Assembly (NCBI GenBank): GCA_964398185.1
Contig: CAYNML010000021.1
Span: 9,414 to 73,413, forward strand
Origin: Fen-1058 sp964398185
GTDB lineage: Bacteria; Chloroflexota; Anaerolineae; Fen-1058
Length of the DNA: 64,000 nucleotides
Direction: 5' to 3'
Shown here: positions 58,418 to 64,000 of the stretch, piece by piece
Layout: each line of letters starts with the position of its first letter
How positions within the stretch are numbered: position 1 is the first letter of the stretch
Program-made: the position numbers and the translations under genes
The notes under the pieces: generated by a model
What the model was told of the DNA's origin: nothing
Databases searched by the model: none
The model's input: only the letters and a program-made list of their open reading frames with translations

Positions 58418-59677
58418 ATGTCCAAAAAGTTGCTTTCTGTCTTACTCATAACGGCCGCATTTCTGGCGGTGCTGCCGCTGAGCGGCGTGTTTGCTGCCCG
58501 CGGGGTGGCTGATGTTCAGAGCCAGGGCGCCGCGCCGCAAGAGACGCTGGGTCCAAATTTGTTGACGAATCCCGGCATGGACGGCAAGTTTGTCAAGCAA
58601 TGTTCGCCGCGCAACGGCCCGCACTGGGTACAAGTGCCGTGCCCGGAAAATTATGAAGCAGCGGCTGGCGAGATCAAGATGTGGGAGACGGCGCAGGTGC
58701 CCTATGGCTGGTCGGCCTGGTGGCGGCAGCCCAACAGCAACTTCGACGATCCCAACTACTTGTACACGTATCCTCACATGTGCCCGAATTGGCCGCAAAC
58801 GCCGGCTGGCTGCAAGCCGTGGCACAATCCAGAATACCGCGACACGCTGGGCGGCCCGCAGGAAGATGGCCCGTCACGCAAGGTGGCGGGTGATAATTCG
58901 CAGAAGTATTTCACGTTCTATTCGGTACATGAAGCCGGGATGTACCAGGTGGTGGGCGGCGTGAAGCCCGGTGATCGTCTGCGTTTCTCGGTCTACATGG
59001 AAGCGTGGTCGGCTGCGGATAATGATCCGCTCCGGTCTGACCTGGGCCAGCGCATGAACTTGCAGGTGGGTATCGATCCGACGGGCGGTAACGATCCGTG
59101 GAGTCCCAACATCATCTGGACCGCGCCTGCTGAGAGTTACGACAAGTTCTCGCAGTTTGTCGTGGAGGCGGTAGCGAAGAATACCGCCGTGTCGGTGTGG
59201 ACCAAATCCAGGCCTGAACTGCCATTACAGCACGCGGATGTATACGTGGACGAGGCGAGCCTGAACGTCGTGCAGGGTGGCGCCAAGCCGATGACCAAAG
59301 CGCCATCGAAAGCGACCCGCGTAGTGACTTCGACCAAGATCATTACCACGACGCGCCAGATCACCGGCGTCGATGGCATCGTGTATACGGCGCTGATTAC
59401 GCAGGCGGTGATTGTGACCAGGACGACGCCCGTTACGACCAAGCCGGTGACGCCGACTAAAACGACAACATCGACCAAGCCGGTAACTTCTACAACCTCA
59501 GTGACCGGCACACTGCCCCTGCCGGCATCGGGCACTTACACGGTGCAGAAGGGCGATTCGCTGAGCAAGATTGCGCGGCGCTTTGGCATCAAGGTGGCGG
59601 TGCTGCTGGAACTGAACAAGAATTTGATCAAGGATCCGAACCGGATTGAGCCGGGCTGGGTGTTGAAGTTGAAGTAA
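58418..59677 (+). CDS. Secreted protein with jelly-roll-like N-terminus and C-terminal LysM
   Basis: A 419-residue exported protein. A signal peptide (1-27) precedes a domain (about 45-285) that starts GPNLLTNPGMDG and continues GMYQVVGGVKPGDRLRFSVYMEAW, typical of carbohydrate-binding jelly rolls. A Thr/Lys/Pro-rich linker (about 290-370) leads to a LysM module (YTVQKGDSLSKIARRFGI ... RIEPGWVLKLK, 373-419) that binds N-acetylglucosamine-containing polymers such as peptidoglycan. ATG 58418 has AGGAG eight bases upstream. It has its own promoter and terminator. It may tether to the wall while binding a surface glycan. Confidence 0.88.
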   Translation: MSKKLLSVLLITAAFLAVLPLSGVFAARGVADVQSQGAAPQETLGPNLLTNPGMDGKFVKQCSPRNGPHWVQVPCPENYEAAAGEIKMWETAQVPYGWSAWWRQPNSNFDDPNYLYTYPHMCPNWPQTPAGCKPWHNPEYRDTLGGPQEDGPSRKVAGDNSQKYFTFYSVHEAGMYQVVGGVKPGDRLRFSVYMEAWSAADNDPLRSDLGQRMNLQVGIDPTGGNDPWSPNIIWTAPAESYDKFSQFVVEAVAKNTAVSVWTKSRPELPLQHADVYVDEASLNVVQGGAKPMTKAPSKATRVVTSTKIITTTRQITGVDGIVYTALITQAVIVTRTTPVTTKPVTPTKTTTSTKPVTSTTSVTGTLPLPASGTYTVQKGDSLSKIARRFGIKVAVLLELNKNLIKDPNRIEPGWVLKLK

Positions 59678-59712
59678 AGCCTTTCACCAAGAACGGATAA
59701 AGATGCTTGAGC

Positions 59713-59742
59713 AAGCCGAGGCAGGACACCGCCTCGGCTTTT
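59713..59742 (+). terminator. Rho-independent terminator
   Basis: AAGCCGAGGC (59713-59722) / GCCTCGGCTT (59731-59740), a 10-bp stem with an 8-base loop, followed by TT and preceded by an A-rich stretch. Confidence 0.85.
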
Positions 59743-59812
59743 GCATGGGGTGTCATTTGGCCCGCCCTTGTGCTATCATCGAGGCAGCTGTGATCTGCGT
59801 CAGGAGCTGAAC

Positions 59813-61270
59813 TTGGAGCAACGTACTTCGGTCGCCAAACTGAGTTTGGGTGTGGCTGCGCTGGCTTTGGGCCAGGCGGTGCAGAGCGGTAATGGCGGCC
59901 TCACCTTTCCTGCGACAATCTGGCTGACGGTGACGCTGGTTGGCGCCGCGTGCGGCGTGGCAGCGCACTATCGTCCGGCGGGCCGGCGGGCGCAATCTGT
60001 GATTTACACCGTGTTGGTGGCGGGGCTGGTCTGGCAGATCGGCCAGCTCATCACCATCCTGCCCGGCATCTATCTGACGCCCATGCCGTACGCGGACTTT
60101 CAGCGCTTTCAGGCGGGGGTGTTGATCGCGGGTTGTCTGGCGCTGCTGAGCCTGGCGCCGGAATCCTGGCTGCGCCCCAAATTGCGAGTCACGCTGGTGG
60201 CATTGACCCTGGTGGCGCTGTTCGGCATGGGCGTGTGGGTCATTCGCGCTTCGCCCCATCCGAAGATCGATACCTACCTGTTCCATCAGATGTCGAGCGC
60301 AGCGTTGTTACAGGGGCAGAATCCATATCTCGTCGCGCCGCCCAACATCTATGGGCACATGGAGTTCTACGGGGCGGAGCTGGTGAAAGACGGGCGCATG
60401 ACGATCGGCAATCCCTATCCGCCGTTGACGGTGTACTTATCGACGCTGGGCTACCTGGCAGGCGGCGATATCCGCTACAGTCATTTGCTGGCCATCATTC
60501 TGGCAGGGGCGTTGATCACCCGGCTGCGGCCCGGGCGCGAGGCGCTGCTGGCCGCTTATCTGTTGTTGTTCACGCCGCGCGTGTTCTTCATCCTCGAGCA
60601 AAGTTGGACCGAGCCGTTTGTGCTGCTGGGCGTGGTGTTGACCGTGTACTGCGCGCTGCATCAACCACGCTTCACGCCGCTGGCGTTGGGGTTGCTGCTG
60701 GCCAGCAAGCAATACATGCCCTTCCTGCTGCCGGTGGCGATCTTGCTTTTGCCCCGCCACGCGACGTGGCGCGACTGGGTCAGATTGTTCGGCGGAGCCG
60801 TCGGTGTGGCGTTCGTGGTGACGGTGCCGCTGGCGGTGTGGGATATGCCGGCGTTTTTGTGGAATGTGGGCTGGGCGCAGTGGTATCAGGTTTTTCGGCT
60901 GGATGCGCTGAGTTACCTGGCGATCTACGCGCGCGCCTTCGGCCAGCCGCCTTCGCAGTTTCTCAGCTTTGGCGCCTTGCTGCTGGCGCTGGCGTTTTGC
61001 TGGCGCTATGCGCCGCGCTCACCGGAAGGCTTCGCCGCGGCGCTGGCGTTCAGCCTGGGCATTTTCTTTGCCTTCAACAAGCAGGCCTTTGCCAATTACT
61101 ATTTCCTGGTGATCGGCACACTATGCGGCGCGTTTGCCGCCCTGCCGCGGCACGCCGCCGATCCCGCCTTGCGCGCTACGCCGCGCCGTTTTTTCCGGCG
61201 CCAGCTCACGGCTCCGCCGCGCGCTGAGCGGACCACAATTGCCGCCCCGTCATTACCATCACTCCGATGA
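59813..61270 (+). CDS. Polytopic membrane protein, GT-C/mannosyltransferase-like
   Basis: A 485-residue protein with about eleven membrane helices. Loop sequences HPKIDTYLFHQMSSAALLQGQNPY and NPYPPLTVYLSTLGYLAGGDIRY resemble the DUF2029/GT87-type mannosyltransferase group. TTG at 59813 is taken as start because AGGAG lies six bases upstream; the longer reading from 59741 covers the preceding terminator. The last 65 bases overlap the end of the convergent gene at 61206-62441, which is of the same general type. Confidence 0.75.
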   Translation: MEQRTSVAKLSLGVAALALGQAVQSGNGGLTFPATIWLTVTLVGAACGVAAHYRPAGRRAQSVIYTVLVAGLVWQIGQLITILPGIYLTPMPYADFQRFQAGVLIAGCLALLSLAPESWLRPKLRVTLVALTLVALFGMGVWVIRASPHPKIDTYLFHQMSSAALLQGQNPYLVAPPNIYGHMEFYGAELVKDGRMTIGNPYPPLTVYLSTLGYLAGGDIRYSHLLAIILAGALITRLRPGREALLAAYLLLFTPRVFFILEQSWTEPFVLLGVVLTVYCALHQPRFTPLALGLLLASKQYMPFLLPVAILLLPRHATWRDWVRLFGGAVGVAFVVTVPLAVWDMPAFLWNVGWAQWYQVFRLDALSYLAIYARAFGQPPSQFLSFGALLLALAFCWRYAPRSPEGFAAALAFSLGIFFAFNKQAFANYYFLVIGTLCGAFAALPRHAADPALRATPRRFFRRQLTAPPRAERTTIAAPSLPSLR

Positions 61271-62441
61271 ACAAGACTGTCCGTCCCAGCACGGCGACGG
61301 CCAGCACGGCTGGTGCGCGCAGCACGTCGGACAGCGGCCATTCGATGAAGAGCAGCAGGGTGAAGATCAACACCAGCGTCAGTCCGCGCGAGTTGGGGAA
61401 CGACAACAACACGAAGGGGATGATCAGCATGGCCCACTGCGGGCTCCAGCCTTTGGACCACAGGTGAAACAGCAGCAGCATCAGCGTGCTGAACCAGATG
61501 AAGTGCCGGGGGTTGTGCTGATCGATCGGGCGGCGAAACAGCCACAAGCCGATCAAGCCGAAGACGACCAGCACGAGGATCGCCGGAATCACCGGCGGAT
61601 GGCCATAGACCCGATAGGCCAGGGCCAGATCCGTGCGCGTGAGAATATCGCCAACATCGCCCGCGCCCCAGTTGCCGTCGAGCAGCGCCCAAGGGGTGGC
61701 CCACGACGCACGCACGAAGTTGGATGCCAGCGAGGCCACCGTCCATGCGGGGCCGCCCAGCGCGACGAAAGGCACGAAGGCCAGCCCGAACACGATCGCA
61801 ACGATGAGAACGTAGCGCGCGATCGGTTTGGGGGCGGGCCACAGAAAACGCGCCACCGATCCGATCAAGAATACGGGCGTCAGCTTGATCAACATGCCGA
61901 GCGCGAGCGCCACCGCTGAGGCCGTGCGCTTGTTCGTCATGGACCAATACATCGCCAGCAGCGTGAAGAACACAAAGTTGGAGGTCTGGCTGGCGTTCCA
62001 GTAGAACAGCGGCACGCTCAAGACCGAGTAGACCCAGCCGACCCAATTGGCGCGATCAACGTCCCACGTTTTAGCGGCGAGGCGGTGCAGCAAAATCAAC
62101 ACGCCGGTTTCAAAGATGAGCATGACCGCGCCGAGCAGCCGCGCGAAGACCTGGTAACTGAAATCGTTCAGGCCGCCCATCGGCAGCACAGCCTGCACGG
62201 CGTCGTACACCGCCTGCGTGGTGTACCCCAACAGCGGCGGATACTCTGACCACGAATTCACGTAGGGTAGATAACCCCGATCGGATAGCTGTGCCGTGCG
62301 ATAGTAGTGGTGAAAATCGGTGTAGGCGTTGAGCAGGCCCTGCGGCGTGTAGAGCAGCAGAATTGACACGCGCAGAATGACGAACAGCACAACGATGGTT
62401 TTCAGCTGCGAGGTCTGCGGAGAAGCGGGCGCGGCGTTCAT
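61206..62441 (-). CDS. Polytopic membrane protein, GT87-like
   Basis: A 411-residue protein with ten to twelve membrane helices. Motifs TDFHHYYRTAQLSDRGYLPYVN and WSEYPPLLGYTTQAVYDAV are the typical first loop of GT87-like integral membrane mannosyltransferases; later ALALGMLIKLTPVFLIG and WSKGWSPQWAMLIIPF follow the pattern. The start is ATG at 62441, with TATAAT ending seven bases upstream (leaderless). Its 3' end overlaps the convergent gene by 65 bases. Confidence 0.75.
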   Translation of the reverse strand: MNAAPASPQTSQLKTIVVLFVILRVSILLLYTPQGLLNAYTDFHHYYRTAQLSDRGYLPYVNSWSEYPPLLGYTTQAVYDAVQAVLPMGGLNDFSYQVFARLLGAVMLIFETGVLILLHRLAAKTWDVDRANWVGWVYSVLSVPLFYWNASQTSNFVFFTLLAMYWSMTNKRTASAVALALGMLIKLTPVFLIGSVARFLWPAPKPIARYVLIVAIVFGLAFVPFVALGGPAWTVASLASNFVRASWATPWALLDGNWGAGDVGDILTRTDLALAYRVYGHPPVIPAILVLVVFGLIGLWLFRRPIDQHNPRHFIWFSTLMLLLFHLWSKGWSPQWAMLIIPFVLLSFPNSRGLTLVLIFTLLLFIEWPLSDVLRAPAVLAVAVLGRTVLFIGVMVMTGRQLWSAQRAAEP

Positions 62442-62448
62442 AGGCGTG

Positions 62449-62454
62449 ATTATA
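62449..62454 (-). promoter_or_regulatory. -10 element TATAAT, leaderless start
   Basis: TATAAT on the minus strand followed by seven bases and the ATG at 62441. The -35 region is poor. Confidence 0.45.
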
Positions 62455-62562
62455 GCATCGCCGGGGGTAAATTGATCTGCTCGTGGTGTTGAGTGTGCAT
62501 GCAAACGCTCTGCGTGTCAGACAGATAGCCGTTCGGAGCCGCGCACTTCCGCCGGATCGCAG

Positions 62563-63648
62563 TTGACATCGCACCCGCAGCGTAGCGGAGTGGTGTCGCC
62601 GGCAATTCACCGCGCCGACGAGCAGCGTGCTACGCGTAGCATTCCTGCACGCCGATCATCCCGCCCAGCGCGCCGCCGCTTTGCGGACACGGCGTCGGCA
62701 GCGCCAGCCTCACCCCCGCCTGCGCGGGGGCAGGCCACCGACGCGAGCGGCACCCTCGTGGCGCGGCAGTTATACGATGCCTGGGGCAACATCCGCGCCA
62801 GTGCGGCGAGTGGTACAATGCCGACCGACATCGGCTACACGGGTCAGCGACTCGACAGTTACATTAAGTTGGTCCAGATGGGTGCGAGGTGGTATAGCCC
62901 GGAGCTTGGCCGCTGGCTCAGTCCCGACACCATTGTACCAGACCCCAGCAATCCGCAAAGTCTGAATCGGCTGAGCTACGTGTACAACAACCCGCTACGA
63001 TTCACAGACCCTACGGGGCATTGCCCCAAGGGAGATAAGGCTTGCGAAGATTTGGTGAAACAGATCCAGAAGAATTATGGAATCGATTTAGTGGATGGTA
63101 CTGGCATTTGGATCGTTAACACTGCTCAAAGTATTCTTGATGGGTTGGATGAGATGTTTGCGCAGTTTCAAGCAATAAATGCCAAAGCCACTAAAGATGA
63201 TGTCAGGGCTCTGTTTGAAGGCGCAACTTTCTATCGTGACAAGGATGTTGATGGTAATCTGGCAGAAGCTAGCGGTGGCAATGTCAGGTTTTCTGATCTG
63301 TGGGAGAAGGAGGGTTCCACTGCGCGACAGTTTTATATGGCGCACGAGATGGGACATCTCTGGGATTCTCGCTATTCACTCTTTCACTGGTACTTCAATG
63401 GTATATCCCCGAAGTTTGAGCTAGAAGTGGGTGCCACGACAGAATGCGGATTCTTGTCTGGGTGCACCTACAAGCCAGGCGCTGAGCTTCCCAGAGGCGA
63501 CCATCGAAGAGACAGCTCAGTTGAAGACTGGGCCGAATCGTTTGCCAGTGTGATGATCCCAAAGTATCACCGCTCCATAGGTTCTAAACGTACACAATTC
63601 GTTGAAGATAAAGTTAACGAATGGGTGAATAGCAGCTTTCGACCCTGA
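62563..63648 (+). CDS. Rhs-repeat core fragment with zincin-like C-terminal toxin domain (broken N-terminus)
   Basis: From about residue 58 the protein reads as the end of an Rhs/YD core: DASGTLVARQLYDAWGN, TDIGYTGQRLDSY, ARWYSPELGRWLSPDTIVPDP, SLNRLSYVYNNPLRFTDPTGH. After this hinge the variable C-terminus contains MAHEMGHLWD (HExxH) and, further on, EDWAESFASVM, which fits a zincin with a third Glu ligand. The upstream part is damaged: YLHADHLGS-type sequence is split over three frames by insertions at about 62660-62696 and 62715-62736, so the stated TTG start is nominal and a full Rhs shell is missing. The toxin part is AT-richer than the host DNA. The gene is probably a displaced tip or a pseudogene. 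Confidence 0.7.
   Translation: MTSHPQRSGVVSPAIHRADEQRATRSIPARRSSRPARRRFADTASAAPASPPPARGQATDASGTLVARQLYDAWGNIRASAASGTMPTDIGYTGQRLDSYIKLVQMGARWYSPELGRWLSPDTIVPDPSNPQSLNRLSYVYNNPLRFTDPTGHCPKGDKACEDLVKQIQKNYGIDLVDGTGIWIVNTAQSILDGLDEMFAQFQAINAKATKDDVRALFEGATFYRDKDVDGNLAEASGGNVRFSDLWEKEGSTARQFYMAHEMGHLWDSRYSLFHWYFNGISPKFELEVGATTECGFLSGCTYKPGAELPRGDHRRDSSVEDWAESFASVMIPKYHRSIGSKRTQFVEDKVNEWVNSSFRP
62660..62736. repeat. Two GC-rich insertions disrupting the Rhs reading frame
   Basis: FLHADH is encoded at 62642-62659, GSASLT at 62697-62714 and TDASG from 62737, each in a different frame. Removing about 34 bases before 62697 and the 22 bases at 62715-62736 restores a continuous Rhs sequence. The second insertion contains a perfect hairpin CCCCCGC (62713-62719) / GCGGGGG (62724-62730). 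Confidence 0.65.
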
Positions 63649-63692
63649 TTCTTCAGATACTTTGGAGCAACATCAAACGAAGGATGCGTTTT

Positions 63693-63995
63693 ATGTGGCG
63701 AAGACCTCTCCTGTTATTCATGTTGTTTTGGTTGAGTGGGTGTATGGCTCCTCAAGCGATTCGAGAGCCTATTCGGACATTCACCGAATCAAGCTGTCCA
63801 CCGCCGTGCTGGAACGGAATAATTCCAGGTGAAACACACGATAGCGCTGTAAGCGCAGAGCTAGCAAGAATGACGTGGGTGAATCAATCCTCTGCCGGCG
63901 CGAAGGATGATCTGTCTTCTCCAAATGAGCAAGTGTTCTATAGAACCTGTATTGCCCAACCCGTTTTGAGAAGAAAGGGGGTGGAAATTAACTGA
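63693..63995 (+). CDS. Small lipoprotein downstream of the Rhs tip
   Basis: A 100-residue protein with a lipoprotein signal (LFWLSGC) and the segment SCPPPCWNGIIPGETHDSAV, a pattern I have seen in longer lipoproteins of Chloroflexota. The chain ends soon after and may be truncated compared with such proteins. ATG 63693 has GAAGGA eight bases upstream; ATG 63684 is an alternative. By position it could be the immunity partner of the Rhs toxin domain, but nothing in the sequence proves this. Confidence 0.6.
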   Translation: MWRRPLLLFMLFWLSGCMAPQAIREPIRTFTESSCPPPCWNGIIPGETHDSAVSAELARMTWVNQSSAGAKDDLSSPNEQVFYRTCIAQPVLRRKGVEIN

Positions 63996-64000
63996 GACTT

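Noticed and set aside
62627..62965. Separate small gene in the Rhs region
   Set aside because: Only its first residues (FLHADH) match Rhs; it is the frame left behind by the insertions, not a gene of its own.

Overview
The window is high-GC, gene-dense bacterial DNA that most resembles Chloroflexota (Anaerolineae-like). The evidence is indirect: family-level similarity of several proteins to ones I know from that phylum, Thr/Pro-rich secreted proteins, a recurring LPL motif in secreted proteins, TATAAT promoters placed right at start codons, and many intergenic short repeats. No rRNA, tRNA, CRISPR array or intact transposase gene was seen. The class or genus cannot be fixed from the sequence alone.

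Layout. 0.2-6.8 kb (minus strand): a heterodimeric M16 peptidase pair, UDP-glucose 6-dehydrogenase, an FAD oxidoreductase and a flippase-like membrane protein. 6.9-8.4 kb (plus): a Cys-rich small protein and a response regulator fused to a MinD/CpaE-like ATPase. 8.5-15.8 kb (minus): a secreted subtilase with a prodomain-like module at its C-terminus, a membrane metallophosphoesterase, the tupABC tungstate transporter under a promoter containing a ModE-box-like site, a BrnT/BrnA toxin-antitoxin pair, a ModE-type regulator and a degraded second modE end, and a DMT permease. 15.9-20.3 kb: tilS, a class II histone-deacetylase-like amidohydrolase, folD and a zinc-ribbon protein.

20.5-49.1 kb (all plus) is a long cell-surface glycan locus. 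It holds a secreted glycosidase-like protein, a GT2, two GT-C-like membrane proteins, a Wzt/TagH-type ABC ATPase with a C-terminal cargo domain but no permease, two small coiled-coil proteins, seven GT4-type glycosyltransferases, three methyltransferases (one FkbM), an FG-GAP secreted protein, an extended SDR, a DUF362-ferredoxin protein, a polysaccharide pyruvyl transferase, an alkaline-phosphatase-superfamily phosphodiesterase and a radical SAM protein. Overlapping ATGA junctions indicate tight operons. It is followed by a four-repeat secreted protein with a strong terminator.

50.9-54.1 kb (plus) is a sulfate-activation operon, sat / AlkP-superfamily hydrolase / cysC, which would supply PAPS. 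54.4-58.2 kb (minus) has three tandem, diverged M42 aminopeptidases and a Thr/Pro-rich membrane protein. 58.4-62.4 kb has a LysM protein and two membrane GT-like proteins that overlap tail to tail. 62.5-64 kb is an Rhs C-terminal fragment broken by palindromic insertions, ending in a zincin-like domain, plus a lipoprotein; this end is AT-richer than the rest and looks imported.

The most notable cross-cutting signals are heptamer/octamer tandem arrays with different sequences but the same period, which supply stop codons and C-terminal residues of several genes and interrupt tilS in frame; the enriched hexamer CGATCG; near-identical promoters of the form TTGACR-N17-TATAATCCCGC; and leaderless gene starts.
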